Shown: positions 8,804 to 22,607 of the stretch, in pieces
Numbering within the stretch: position 1 is the first letter of the stretch
How the letters are laid out: every line of letters starts with the position of its first letter
NCBI GenBank assembly: GCA_031285565.1
Contig: JAITVY010000106.1
Location: 1-51,976 of the forward strand
Direction: 5' to 3'
Length of the DNA stretch: 51,976 nt
DNA from: Tannerella sp.
GTDB taxonomy: Bacteria; Bacteroidota; Bacteroidia; Bacteroidales; Tannerellaceae
Made by a program: the position numbers and the translations under genes
The notes under the pieces: model-generated
Databases searched by the model: none
What the model saw: only the letters and a program-made list of their open reading frames with translations
Told to the model about the DNA's origin: nothing

Positions 8804-10069
8804 TTAAAGACGCTTCAAAAGTTTCTCCACTACGTCATTATCACTTATAATCGATTCATCTATCGGAGAAGAACGGATAACAGATGTCAGTTCTTTATGC
8901 CATTGAATATCCCGCCACATTCCCACAAATTGGGGGCCACAAAAGTTACTTGTTGCTATGCCCGCCCAGGCTCCTGTCTTTGCAGCAGTGATGGTACCCA
9001 ATGCACAAAGTTCTTTTACCCAATCCCATTTTAATAACGGCCAGTCCTTATAATCGACAATGCCCCAACATTCTGTAGTTACAACCAGCCGCTTATTCTG
9101 TTTAGCAACCCTTGCCATCCGTTCAATTTTATCTACTAAAAGCTGTTGCCAATATAGAGGCTTCTCCCTGTATAATCTTTCTGCATTAGCCACAACACCT
9201 TTGTATGCATCATGTGAAAATCGTTCGTAGGTATATCCCACCGCCTTATAAAATTCACTATTATTTTGCTGCACCATCCATATATGATGCTCATAAAGAT
9301 CCAGAAAAGAGGTGTCAATTTCACTATACTTTTCAACTTCATCATTATCAAAAGAAAACAGAAACGGCATATCCGGATATTTACTTCTCATAATATCTAA
9401 TGCCGTTTTCATCCAGGTAATCGATTCGTCTTTATACCATTGCCCCCACACAACCTCGGGATACTGCGATGCAAAAAACGGAGCCCAATGATTACCGGGC
9501 CATTCATTACATAAATCGACAAAAAGAATAGTATCCAGCAAACCATCCGCTTCAATGCTCCTCAAGGTACTCAACCAACATTCCGCCATTCTAACCGGCG
9601 TTGTTATCTTCATTTCCGTATGATCAATATCCTGCCGGTACCAGGAAGAAAGTCCCACCTTTATATCCCTTTCACGACATTTTTCCAGAAATTGATTCAG
9701 GTAAGGTTGTACCTGCACTTCATTCATATCAGGACTTCCCCAAACCTGCTGTGCCCAGACTTCATTCAGTATCCATTTCTTTGTCGGGTCTTCAGCAATA
9801 AGATGCGGATAAGCATCGATTCGTATAGCATTATATCCACGTTCCGATAATTGATCGAGCACAAGATCCCAATCTTCATAACCGGCACCATCCCAACGAC
9901 GCTCCAGCCACGAAAAATCCCACATAGTAATAGCTCTCGGGAATTTCCCGGAACAATCTGCTACATTTGCCTTCCTCTCAACAAGTGATTGTGCATTCAG
10001 TAATTCAACAGATGCCATACCACCAATAGCCGTTGTTGCCGCCTGTTTTATAAAATGTCGCCTATCCAT
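8804..10069 (-). CDS. Clan GH-A glycoside hydrolase-like protein, twin-arginine leader
   Basis: A 421-residue cellulase-like (beta/alpha)8-barrel protein. The N-terminus carries a twin-arginine motif, RRHFIK, followed by a small hydrophobic stretch, so it is probably exported folded by Tat. Clan GH-A catalytic glutamates are visible: E189 in DLCNEWPG as acid/base and E333 in VVTTECWG as nucleophile. The text WDFSWLERRWDGAGYEDWD near residue 50 and the NEVWAQQVWG segment resemble the sugar-binding cellulase-like family found in Bacteroidota PULs. Substrate is not predictable. It starts 73 bp after the LamG-containing GH2 enzyme on the same strand, implying an operon in which both act on the same beta-linked glycan. 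Confidence 0.78.
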   Translation of the reverse strand: MDRRHFIKQAATTAIGGMASVELLNAQSLVERKANVADCSGKFPRAITMWDFSWLERRWDGAGYEDWDLVLDQLSERGYNAIRIDAYPHLIAEDPTKKWILNEVWAQQVWGSPDMNEVQVQPYLNQFLEKCRERDIKVGLSSWYRQDIDHTEMKITTPVRMAECWLSTLRSIEADGLLDTILFVDLCNEWPGNHWAPFFASQYPEVVWGQWYKDESITWMKTALDIMRSKYPDMPFLFSFDNDEVEKYSEIDTSFLDLYEHHIWMVQQNNSEFYKAVGYTYERFSHDAYKGVVANAERLYREKPLYWQQLLVDKIERMARVAKQNKRLVVTTECWGIVDYKDWPLLKWDWVKELCALGTITAAKTGAWAGIATSNFCGPQFVGMWRDIQWHKELTSVIRSSPIDESIISDNDVVEKLLKRL

Positions 10070-10142
10070 CTGATATCTATTTAAGGTTATAATATTATAC
10101 TTGTAGGACCTTCATATTTCATGTTCTGAAAAAGAAGCCTGA

Positions 10143-13910
<3,768 letters not shown>

Positions 13911-14378
13911 TCACTTTATAACATCAATCTCCCCATCAATCGTAACAAATATATCCTCAAAAAGATCAAAACCCCTAAGTGGCGGATTATGTATCGGATC
14001 GTTCATATCGAAGATAATTCGGGTAGCGTTCTTATCCTGGGAAATTCGGGTATTCGTATAAATAGAATATATCGGTTCTTTGATATAAAAGGTATCATTC
14101 TGACTATAAATAGAAAAATCACCAACCCAAAAGGTATCTATAACAAACATCCATGATATCTTATATAACAAATCTGATTTTTTATATTCTTTCCCGTTTA
14201 CAATCGTATCATTGGTTATTTCAAAACGACTTAACGGCAAATAATCAGAAGCTCCCTGCTTTTGATTCACAACAAATACAGTTCCTTTCTTTATAAGAAA
14301 TTCCCTGCTGGAAGTTGTCAATTCATCATCGCAGCCCAGAAACAACAATAAACTTAATGCACAAATAAAGTATTTCAT
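13911..14378 (-). CDS. Small lipoprotein of unknown function
   Basis: A 155-residue protein with a lipoprotein leader: MKYF start, hydrophobic core and lipobox LFLG-C with C16. After the cysteine comes DDEL; acidic residues soon after the cysteine are common in Bacteroidota lipoproteins exported to the cell surface. The body is beta-rich with alternating hydrophobic strands such as DTFWVGDFSIYSQNDTFYI and no recognised domain. It sits 44 bp downstream of the DUF6138-like gene and 30 bp upstream of the GH2 gene, all on the minus strand, so it may belong to either unit. Confidence 0.7.
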   Translation of the reverse strand: MKYFICALSLLLFLGCDDELTTSSREFLIKKGTVFVVNQKQGASDYLPLSRFEITNDTIVNGKEYKKSDLLYKISWMFVIDTFWVGDFSIYSQNDTFYIKEPIYSIYTNTRISQDKNATRIIFDMNDPIHNPPLRGFDLFEDIFVTIDGEIDVIK

Positions 14379-14422
14379 TTCGATTTATATTTTTTAACTC
14401 CAATAACTCCTGAATAGCTTTT

Positions 14423-16114
14423 CTAACTCAATTTATTCAGTATAATTTCAAAATATGGTTTCAAATCCATACCGGCTTTCTTCGCACTCTTTTCGACCTC
14501 TGGTTTCTGCCCCCATATAGCATAGGTTACATATGCAACATCATGCTTTGCCATGCCGGCAACTTCTTTCGCCAGGATTTTTAAGTGATCAACATGTTGG
14601 AAAAATGTTCCTAATTTCAGCGTTTCATTTCCCTGACCTGTCATCAGGCATTTTATAAATAATGAAATGGTATCAGAATCAATGCCCCACTTTTCAACAA
14701 ACGGCTTAGCAAAGTTCGTTTGAACCGATTGATGCTCATCATCCACTACATTAAGATAATGATCCAACAAAGGAAAATACTTTTTATCCGAAAGAGCCAG
14801 ACCAAAAACGGCATACGTACCCGGCATAGCACATTCTTCTGCTTCCACATCTTCATACCATTCGAATTCCTTAATAGCAATACGTGCATATTCTTCCAGC
14901 TTATCCCATAATTCAGCATACTGCCAAGCATTGGCAAAAAACTGATGCGTTTTACTTTTACCCAAATGCTTCACCGGCAGAAAGTTCTTGACTTTCGAAC
15001 TCAATTTAATCGAGTAACTTGCCGGAAATCCCTTCTTTAACAGATTAATTATAAAATCAAGCGCCCTGCCATAACTACCTGGCTCCTCTTCTTTTATCTT
15101 TATCGTAAAAATCGCAAAAACATCATTAGCCAGACATTCCACACCTTTATCTTTATAAACAATATCCTCTTTAGCAAAAAGTCCACTACCCGTTTTCAAT
15201 ATATCTTTTGCTTTTCCAAATCCCAATCCGGCAGCATAATTCAGATAATCAAGCCCCGTACCCCGGGAATAATTAGGCTCATATTTAAGAATCAATATAC
15301 TCGTATAGATAAGTAAATCAATAAGAGAGATATCTTCAGGTGAAATTTTCGCATCCGGCTTCAATCCCGTAATTTTATAATCACCATCTAACGAAAATAA
15401 CACTGACTTCCATGAACTCTTTTCACGTTCGCAATAAATCGGTAAAAAATCATTCTCTGCCCATTGATTCAGTCCATATATGATATTATGGATATGCTCT
15501 TTAAAAAGATTCGGATTATTTTTATTCAACTCCTGTATTCTATCAAATATACGGATGATCCGCGGAACTTCCAATGCTCCAAACAACGCTTTGTCGAGCA
15601 GATGATCGCGAAGAAAATGTGTATCCAATGGTTTAGTAGGATATTTACCGGACAATACTTTCGTCTCAATATATGTATCCATATTCTCCTTCAAGCGTTT
15701 TCGCTTGCTCTCCGAAACATAATCCAGTATAATATAATCGGTTTCATCTTCTACATCAGACAATGTCAGTTTCAGTCCGGCTCTGAACCGGATATTCATA
15801 AAAGGATCATCGTCATACTTTTTCACTATCTCCAACAACCGCCCGCATAATAATGGAATCAGCTCCTCTTCGGCCTCCTTCTTTGTCAATATCATTGAAA
15901 CGGAACTATTCTCTTTTAATGACGAATTGGTCGTTTCGACCTTAATTACGTTTTTGGTATACGTTAATCCTAATTCATCTACTAACCCCATCTGCAGGGT
16001 ACTGCGTTTCACTATTTCTTCAGCCGTACCGTTAAACCGTTTAGCTGTATGATCGAAAACCTTCTCTATGAGAACGATAATCTCATCCGTTAATATTTTT
16101 ATATCTGTATGCAT
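14423..16114 (-). CDS. DUF6138-like cytoplasmic protein
   Basis: A 563-residue protein without signal peptide or membrane segment. I recognise it only tentatively as DUF6138-like, from the C-terminal segment around residues 400-450 (a YARIAIKEFEWYEDVEAEE block, then a CAMPGTYAVFGLAL block). The N-terminal third is mixed alpha/beta and lysine-rich, and the C-terminal half looks helical and repeat-like, with LPLL and LDHYLNVVDDEHQ segments. No catalytic motif is visible. It diverges from the DUF4468-like and DUF6493 genes, so it may be a functional neighbour of the DUF6493/SWIM block. Function is unknown; a scaffold or peptide-binding role would be inference from the helical character only. Confidence 0.65.
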   Translation of the reverse strand: MHTDIKILTDEIIVLIEKVFDHTAKRFNGTAEEIVKRSTLQMGLVDELGLTYTKNVIKVETTNSSLKENSSVSMILTKKEAEEELIPLLCGRLLEIVKKYDDDPFMNIRFRAGLKLTLSDVEDETDYIILDYVSESKRKRLKENMDTYIETKVLSGKYPTKPLDTHFLRDHLLDKALFGALEVPRIIRIFDRIQELNKNNPNLFKEHIHNIIYGLNQWAENDFLPIYCEREKSSWKSVLFSLDGDYKITGLKPDAKISPEDISLIDLLIYTSILILKYEPNYSRGTGLDYLNYAAGLGFGKAKDILKTGSGLFAKEDIVYKDKGVECLANDVFAIFTIKIKEEEPGSYGRALDFIINLLKKGFPASYSIKLSSKVKNFLPVKHLGKSKTHQFFANAWQYAELWDKLEEYARIAIKEFEWYEDVEAEECAMPGTYAVFGLALSDKKYFPLLDHYLNVVDDEHQSVQTNFAKPFVEKWGIDSDTISLFIKCLMTGQGNETLKLGTFFQHVDHLKILAKEVAGMAKHDVAYVTYAIWGQKPEVEKSAKKAGMDLKPYFEIILNKLS

Positions 16115-16260
16115 TTAAATCAGCTTTTTAACAACATTGCAGACAAATATACAAAAATGAAAGCATCGTCCATATATATTTTACGATTGTATTTATCAAA
16201 CGAAAGTTCCTGAATTTTAATCATACAACCAAATTCAATAGAGCCGACACGATTTACGAC

Positions 16261-16291
16261 TTTTATTATCACCGAAAATTGATTACTTTTG
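16261..16291 (+). promoter_or_regulatory. Possible promoter of the DUF4468-like gene
   Basis: TACTTTTG (16284-16291) fits the -7 consensus TAnnTTTG, with TTTT at 16261-16264, 19 bp upstream, as an imperfect -33 element. The predicted transcription start is about 20 bp before the ATG at 16318. Confidence 0.4.
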
Positions 16292-16317
16292 CCTGATAAC
16301 TTAATATCTGTCTAATA

Positions 16318-16875
16318 ATGAGAAAGCATTTATTCATCTTGCTATCAATGATTTGTTTTTTACATACCTCTGCCCAATTCACATTAACACAGGATGGATT
16401 TGTAGCAACAAATAATACTTCGAAAAATTATATCATATACCATTGCGATGGAAAAACTCAAGCCGAACTATATCGTAAAGTGCTTCTTGCTATGAATGCA
16501 TCTTATAAATCCCCCTATGATATAATCAGCGAAGTTCCTGAAGAAATAATAACCCTTAGAGGGATTCAAAATCATAAAATACAATTGGCACGGTCAGAAT
16601 TCTTTGATTTACATTATAATCTGACGTTGAGGTTTAAAGACAATAAAATCCGGATTGACCGGCCTTCATTTGAATGTTTTTTTACTAAAAATGGTGACAG
16701 GGTTACTTTAACACTAACACGAAAATCGACTGAACCTATCCTACTTCGCATTTTCAATCCAAACAATGGAAATGTAGAATTGGATAAAGTAAAATCCCAA
16801 TTAGAATCATTCTTCAATGATTTATGCAATCAGATTAAACTATCAATTGAGAATAATGAAGAACCTGATTGGTAA
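16318..16875 (+). CDS. Exported DUF4468-like protein
   Basis: A 185-residue protein with a signal peptide of about 19 residues (MRKHLFILLSMICFLHTSAQ). The mature part starts with a GFVATNNTSKNYIIY strand and a KTQAELYRKVLLAMNASY helix followed by PEEIITLRGI, the arrangement of the DUF4468 (TBP-like fold) family of Bacteroidota exported proteins. The C-terminal 40 residues are helical and charged (LESFFNDLCNQIKLSIEN). The molecular role of DUF4468 proteins is not known to me. The DUF6493 gene begins 181 bp downstream with its own promoter, so this is probably a separate unit. Confidence 0.7.
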   Translation: MRKHLFILLSMICFLHTSAQFTLTQDGFVATNNTSKNYIIYHCDGKTQAELYRKVLLAMNASYKSPYDIISEVPEEIITLRGIQNHKIQLARSEFFDLHYNLTLRFKDNKIRIDRPSFECFFTKNGDRVTLTLTRKSTEPILLRIFNPNNGNVELDKVKSQLESFFNDLCNQIKLSIENNEEPDW

Positions 16876-16993
16876 CTTTTGCCACTAATCACTCATAATA
16901 AACTGTTATTCCTCCCCCACAACATTTATAAAGTTTTTTAGCACCTGTTCATCTTTTTTAATGCCGGAAACCTGTTTCTGACATTATAAATTA

Positions 16994-17024
16994 TTGTAAA
17001 ATGCCTGACTGTTACTTATATTTG
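16994..17024 (+). promoter_or_regulatory. Bacteroidales promoter of the DUF6493 pair
   Basis: TTG (16994-16996), a 20-bp spacer and TATATTTG (17017-17024) match the -33/-7 pattern. Predicted transcription start is near 17031, about 26 nt before the ATG at 17057. It would drive both DUF6493-family genes as one mRNA. Confidence 0.6.
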
Positions 17025-17056
17025 TAATCAACTAAAACTGAAACTGAAAACAAGCA

Positions 17057-19705
17057 ATGAAAGAGTATCTTATAGGATTAATAGTTGCACAAAGCTATCA
17101 TCAAATACTAAATTGGGCAAAATCATTAAGCGACGAAAACCGGTATGCTTCGCTGGAAATATTAAGAACACTGAATCTCGAAGAAATAATGGACGAACCC
17201 AGGCCAAAAGATTACAAAGAAGAGTATTATCAAAAATATCAATTGTTGGGAAATATCAAAAACTATATGCTTATCTGCTGCATACGGGAAGCAAAAGATG
17301 TATCACTGACCATACCCGGTGACATCTCCGACAAAAGCAATTCAGCATTACATACATATCTTCGTAAACCTACATTCGGAATTACTCCTCTTATAGCCTG
17401 TTTCAAATCATTTCCTCCCGATTATCTTGATCAGGTCATTGAACAAAACTCCAAACCACGTCAATGGAATAATAATTTCCATCTGTTGTGGGAATTATAC
17501 GAACATGGATGGGTTACTTTTAATGAAGAAGTCTTCGTCCGCTCCCTCTTTATTATTCCTATGTTCGAGCGTGATACAATGAAAGATGTTCAATATCTTA
17601 CCGAACATCCCGACGTAATCGACCGGGTACTGCTTCAATTCTACAAATACGAGATTCCTGTATTGGATATATCCAAATGGAATGAGAAATCCGGATTCTG
17701 TTGTAAGAAATGTACGGAATATTGGGACGAAGTATTTTCCGAACTATTATCACAAGATGCAATAAAAGATCGCAGTATTATCCGCAACCTGCTGAGTACA
17801 CTAACATACAACTGGAAACAAAGACATCTGGACTGGCACATACGCTTACTCAAAAAATTCAACGCCACACCAAAAGAATACCTTAACAATCAGGACTATT
17901 TGCTGGCCGCTTTATTAGCCAATAGCAATTCGGTATGTAGTTTTGTAATAAACGCAGTTGAAACTTTATACGAAGAGGACACTTTTGACGCTGCAACATT
18001 TCTTCAAAATCTGCCGAATCTACTGGTAAAAGAAAAAAGTGACACTGCCATACTCAAAGCATTAGATATCGTAAACTATTTGTTGGAAAACGACATTGGT
18101 TTACTGAAAAATACAGATATGATAAGTAGCGCTTTAATGCAGTCAAATGATCTGATTCAGGAAAAAGCTGCTCTGATCTTAAAAGGTCTCCTCAATAAAG
18201 ACGACTTGAAAATGGCAGTAGCGCCTTATGCTGCATCACTCAAACAAAAAGCAAGGGATATCTTAGATGTTGAACAGAAAAAAGCAGAAGAAAACAATAT
18301 TACAGCATTGAAAAACACCCCGTTGGTTTATCCTACCACCTGGGAAGACTTATTATTCCACGTTGGTAAAACCATCAACTCACTCGATGCCGTCGATATT
18401 GATATTATGTATAATAGTTTTATAGAATTGCAGGACAAAATCCCTTCTGACTATATTTTGCAACTGAATCCATTTATAAAGAAAGTGGCAAAATCAGATT
18501 CCGACAAAGAACTATTAGTCTACATATCCGAATTCTTTGAAAGCAGAATCTCGTTCGACAAAAAATATAAATCTAATCCGGAATTCGTTAAACACGGAAT
18601 AAATCCAAACCCTTTCATGAGAAACCGGAACAAATGGGTACTCGACAAATTAGTAAGAGGTAGCCGGTTACCCCTGTTATCTACACCTACCCACTATCCG
18701 TTTTATATTCATCCGGAGATATTGGTATCGAAGCTCAACAAATACGAAAAGACCGGCGAGCCGGTAGAAATGGAAGATCTGATTATCGCCTGCAACCGCA
18801 TACTAAAAACCGAAATATCGGCTAAAGTCAAAGAGCAGGCTGAAAAACTAAACGGATTTTATGCCGGCGCCATCCAATACCTGCTGGGCATATCCGACCA
18901 GATTACCTTCGATAAAGATACTTTGTCTTTATGGACACAGGTTGCCCGTACAAAAGATGCGAATGGCATCTACCAGGTATTCGAAAATTCGGAAGCGAAA
19001 GATTTCCCTTCAGTTGTCAATCCATTCTTTATTTCATATATACAAATGCATAACAACATGGAATTAGATGATAAATGGAATGATCCGTATGCACGAAGAA
19101 AAAAGAAAAATCCATACCCCTATCCCTATTTCTACACAGCATATAATTCGCACGAGAGCAGCTCAAAAGCCGGATTCCTTTATTGGTTAAGTCTGGTACC
19201 CCATTATCCGGATGCAGTATTATTAACTGAATTACCCTGGAGTTCCTCAGATAATGAAATAAGAGAAACCGAATATTGCATCTTTCCACTTCAGTATCTT
19301 GTAGAAAATCAAATACAGGTACACCATAGTGGCTGGATCTATATTGCATCTTGCCTGGTATTTGAGAAAAAAGTATCCCGCACACTGGCTGCCGAATATA
19401 TCAGTATAGCGTTCGATTTGGGTTTTATCAACAAAGAATACCTTGCCGAAAGCATAGCTGATATGGTAACAACCCTTTTCACTCCGGTTAACCGGTTGAT
19501 TGAATATGTTGATCAGGTAAATCCTGATCATATTAAAGAATTCCAGCTACTGATTCTTGAAAAATGCATACAGAAAGCTGATAAAGACAATTTACCAGCT
19601 AACTTTAAAAAGCTGCCGGCCGCTTACAAAGAGATAAACAGCTCTCTAAAAAAAGAACCCAAAGTCGAAATTGAAGCTATACTTAAAACATGGAAAAAAC
19701 GATAA
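17057..19705 (+). CDS. DUF6493-family helical-repeat protein, copy 1
   Basis: An 882-residue cytoplasmic protein without signal peptide. It is mostly amphipathic helices of HEAT/ARM-like character (for example LLKNTDMISSALMQSN, then IQEKAALILKGLL). The DUF6493 hallmark RLPLLSTPTHYPFYI, followed by a helix SKLNKYE, lies near residues 535-550. The family is known to me mainly as a neighbour of SWIM zinc-finger, MoxR ATPase and VWA-domain genes in several phyla; its molecular function is undescribed. Here a paralogue follows with a 16-nt overlap and a SWIM gene lies 3 kb further on. A scaffold role in a MoxR/VWA-like complex is inference. It is driven by the promoter at 16994-17024. Confidence 0.78.
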   Translation: MKEYLIGLIVAQSYHQILNWAKSLSDENRYASLEILRTLNLEEIMDEPRPKDYKEEYYQKYQLLGNIKNYMLICCIREAKDVSLTIPGDISDKSNSALHTYLRKPTFGITPLIACFKSFPPDYLDQVIEQNSKPRQWNNNFHLLWELYEHGWVTFNEEVFVRSLFIIPMFERDTMKDVQYLTEHPDVIDRVLLQFYKYEIPVLDISKWNEKSGFCCKKCTEYWDEVFSELLSQDAIKDRSIIRNLLSTLTYNWKQRHLDWHIRLLKKFNATPKEYLNNQDYLLAALLANSNSVCSFVINAVETLYEEDTFDAATFLQNLPNLLVKEKSDTAILKALDIVNYLLENDIGLLKNTDMISSALMQSNDLIQEKAALILKGLLNKDDLKMAVAPYAASLKQKARDILDVEQKKAEENNITALKNTPLVYPTTWEDLLFHVGKTINSLDAVDIDIMYNSFIELQDKIPSDYILQLNPFIKKVAKSDSDKELLVYISEFFESRISFDKKYKSNPEFVKHGINPNPFMRNRNKWVLDKLVRGSRLPLLSTPTHYPFYIHPEILVSKLNKYEKTGEPVEMEDLIIACNRILKTEISAKVKEQAEKLNGFYAGAIQYLLGISDQITFDKDTLSLWTQVARTKDANGIYQVFENSEAKDFPSVVNPFFISYIQMHNNMELDDKWNDPYARRKKKNPYPYPYFYTAYNSHESSSKAGFLYWLSLVPHYPDAVLLTELPWSSSDNEIRETEYCIFPLQYLVENQIQVHHSGWIYIASCLVFEKKVSRTLAAEYISIAFDLGFINKEYLAESIADMVTTLFTPVNRLIEYVDQVNPDHIKEFQLLILEKCIQKADKDNLPANFKKLPAAYKEINSSLKKEPKVEIEAILKTWKKR

Positions 19706-22458
19706 AAATACTCGAACAATTCAGAACTATCTATCATAATGATCAGACAGAGCGAATCATCCCTTTCCTCAAAAAACTGAATGCAAAAGACAAAAAAGAA
19801 ATTGCCAAAGAACTGATAAAGATAAATGACAAAGAAAAAATAAACGTTAACATAGATGCTTTTTGGATTGCGTCCGTAATCTGTTGTACAAAGACACAAT
19901 TCAGAGCATTAACAAACTGGCATAATACACATGTAACCGAATTTGTAGACCAGGCACTGGAATGGAATTGTCCGGAATGGTTTTCGGAAATATATAACAA
20001 AAGTGCAGAAGAAGACTACTGGCTTTATATCCATTATCCCAATCTGGTACGTTGGCAACAGAAAGGCTTCCTGCAACCTTCCGGCAAATTGATTGCACGG
20101 AGCCTCACAGATGCCATATGCAGTTGGAATCAGAAAACATACAAATCAACATATACTCCCGAAATAGTGTCTCAAAATCCAATCACTTTAGACGAACATA
20201 TATGGACACTATTCGAATACGTCACAAGTATCGATTGGCGGGATACGAATCAGTATCATGGAACCAATTTATGGAAAAATGTCTTCCTGAAACAGTCACA
20301 AAACGGACATATCGACCGGATCCGCCTCTTAAAAGCCTGTCTCAACACCGTCATTCAGGATTTTAAAAGAGATTTAGCCGGTTGGTACGTCGATCTGTTC
20401 ATCTATCTTCAACCCACTGACGAAGAACTATTAACTATTCAGGATGAACTATTCGCCACCTTTATGGGCAAATACCCGAAAATGACCAACCGGGTACTCG
20501 ATTTCATCAAAAAGATTGCAGGTCACAAAGATTTCCATACCGACAGTTTTGTCTCCCAGACCGGATTATTATTATCATCCGATGTAAAATCAATTGTAAA
20601 CTCCACTTTAGCTATTCTCGATAAAGCAGCCGAATCACATATAGAAAAACGAACAGAAATATGCACATGCCTTCCCCTTGTATTTCTCAATAAAGACGAA
20701 TCCATACAAACCAGGGCTGCAAAGATAATCATGCAGTATGGCAACCCATCATCGCCCGGATTACAAGAAACGTTACATACTTACAATACTAATATATTGA
20801 TGTCGGTCAGGGAAATTCTGAAAGACTTCCTGGCGGATATGAAACAAAGCATAACGTCAGACGGAACTGTCGTTTTTGATAAAATACACCTTTTCGACAA
20901 CAGCCTGCTAATTCCCGTTCCGGAGACTATGGACGACCTGATCTTTTTCTTACTCCAACTCTTTGAAAACGGTAAACCCTATCAGATAGACCTGCTACCG
21001 GCCACTCTCATTCATCTGACAAAGGAGATAAACGGTACAAACGTGAATCAACTGGAACGGCCCTTGCAGAAAGCATATGAAATATGCCTATCCAAACCAT
21101 TCCATAATATATTCGAGCATAAAACAAACGAATTCGAAAAGACCTATTTCTGGGGAGCAGGCTCTTATTACAACCTCGCAGCCTTATTCTTTGTTCAATA
21201 CTGTCAACACCTGACAACCCTATACCCAAATGAAGCTGCGTTTATAAAAGAAATGCACGAGGAAGCAGTAGCAAATGATAAACGAGAAGCACAAAGAACA
21301 AAAGGCGGAATCTTTCAGTACGATTGTCAGATAACCCTGTTAAACGATTGGATATACAGCAAATACAAACTATTTTATGCATATCATCAGGTAATGTTGC
21401 AAGCATTAAGCTTTATCGAAAAAGGCATCCGCCTGCCTCTGCTCTCCACACCAACCCACCTTCCCTGCTGGATTGCACCGAAAACGTTCATCGACCGCCT
21501 GATGCAATATCAGCAGGCTGACCAAACGCTGGACCCGGCAGACCTGCAACTGGCATTAGCCCGTATTGCTCCCGAAAGTATACCTGTTGTAACTCGTCTG
21601 GCTGAAGAAAAATTAAATGAGAAATATGCAAACCAACTCCTGGCTTTCTATGCCGGAGAAGCCTTTCCGGAAAAAGAAAAAACGCCTTGCACACTAACCA
21701 ATATCAAAAATTACGCTTCTTCCTATCCGTGGAGTATTGCTGACGAAAAGAAGATGGACAGTACCTATACGGAGCATTTTGTACTTGAAATGTCCATACC
21801 ACCCTCTCCCTGGATAGAAGAAAAGAACCATTATGCCGGCATCAGTGATCGGCTCCGGTTATGTATCGGTACACAGGACGTGACGAATTTTATCTATTCC
21901 TATCCCGCCATCCCGGCTATTCCTTTTGCTATGATTGTAAAAGACCGGTTCGAATTTGCCCAGATGCCCGATGCCGAATTTCGTGATTTCCTGACAGCTT
22001 CCGTAGCAGCCCTTTTCGATATGAAAGTTGAAATAAGATCTGCCACATCTGTATTTCTGGCTTGCTGCATGCTATGTTCCGAAAAAACAATCCGTAACTA
22101 TGCTGCCGAAATATGGATCGAGCGAACAACCGGCGACCAAATAAACAATATAGAATTAGGCAACCATATCGGCAGATTAGGAAATGCGGAATGGGCACCT
22201 GTTAAACGCCTTACCGAACTGATCGATGACCGTATGATCTATATCAGCCCAAAACATAATCAGGCATTGGAACAACTGGTTATCTCTATTCTATCACAAA
22301 TAAAAAAACCCATCACCAATCTGAAAAAGTTGCTGGAAATATACAGCGAACTATTGTCCGTCAATCAGTCGGGAGTCGACTTTGACAAAATACCTCAACT
22401 AAGCGATTGGGTAAAAGAGAATAACTTGAAAAAGATTGTAAAACAAATCACCAGATAG
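19690..22458 (+). CDS. DUF6493-family helical-repeat protein, copy 2
   Basis: A 922-residue paralogue of the preceding gene. Its ATG lies inside that gene's last codons, in the -1 frame relative to it, giving a 16-nt overlap that implies translational coupling. The shared hallmark is RLPLLSTPTHLPCWI near residues 578-592, again followed by a RLMQYQ helix. The rest is helical-repeat-like with no enzyme motif. Divergence outside the hallmark is large, so the duplication is old and the two proteins probably have distinct roles, perhaps as a heteromer. A perfect 17-bp bidirectional terminator follows. Function is unknown. Confidence 0.78.
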   Translation: MEKTIKILEQFRTIYHNDQTERIIPFLKKLNAKDKKEIAKELIKINDKEKINVNIDAFWIASVICCTKTQFRALTNWHNTHVTEFVDQALEWNCPEWFSEIYNKSAEEDYWLYIHYPNLVRWQQKGFLQPSGKLIARSLTDAICSWNQKTYKSTYTPEIVSQNPITLDEHIWTLFEYVTSIDWRDTNQYHGTNLWKNVFLKQSQNGHIDRIRLLKACLNTVIQDFKRDLAGWYVDLFIYLQPTDEELLTIQDELFATFMGKYPKMTNRVLDFIKKIAGHKDFHTDSFVSQTGLLLSSDVKSIVNSTLAILDKAAESHIEKRTEICTCLPLVFLNKDESIQTRAAKIIMQYGNPSSPGLQETLHTYNTNILMSVREILKDFLADMKQSITSDGTVVFDKIHLFDNSLLIPVPETMDDLIFFLLQLFENGKPYQIDLLPATLIHLTKEINGTNVNQLERPLQKAYEICLSKPFHNIFEHKTNEFEKTYFWGAGSYYNLAALFFVQYCQHLTTLYPNEAAFIKEMHEEAVANDKREAQRTKGGIFQYDCQITLLNDWIYSKYKLFYAYHQVMLQALSFIEKGIRLPLLSTPTHLPCWIAPKTFIDRLMQYQQADQTLDPADLQLALARIAPESIPVVTRLAEEKLNEKYANQLLAFYAGEAFPEKEKTPCTLTNIKNYASSYPWSIADEKKMDSTYTEHFVLEMSIPPSPWIEEKNHYAGISDRLRLCIGTQDVTNFIYSYPAIPAIPFAMIVKDRFEFAQMPDAEFRDFLTASVAALFDMKVEIRSATSVFLACCMLCSEKTIRNYAAEIWIERTTGDQINNIELGNHIGRLGNAEWAPVKRLTELIDDRMIYISPKHNQALEQLVISILSQIKKPITNLKKLLEIYSELLSVNQSGVDFDKIPQLSDWVKENNLKKIVKQITR

Positions 22459-22559
22459 TAAATCGGAATCACTTTAATGTCTATGCGATGACTTACTAAA
22501 GGCACAACACGACAAAAGAGTAGCCTGATTCCGTTTTTAGATATTCTTTTTTCAAAATA

Positions 22560-22597
22560 AGTATGTTCTTTCCGGTATAAACCGGAAAGAACATACT
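22560..22597. terminator. Bidirectional terminator, 17-bp perfect stem
   Basis: Arms 22560-22576 and 22581-22597 are exactly complementary with a 4-nt loop (ATAA). It lies between the convergent DUF6493 copy 2 and BspA-type genes. The flanks are A/T-rich but without a long uninterrupted T-run, so it may act with flanking sequence or as a 3'-end stabiliser. Confidence 0.75.
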
Positions 22598-22607
22598 CTA
22601 TATTAGA

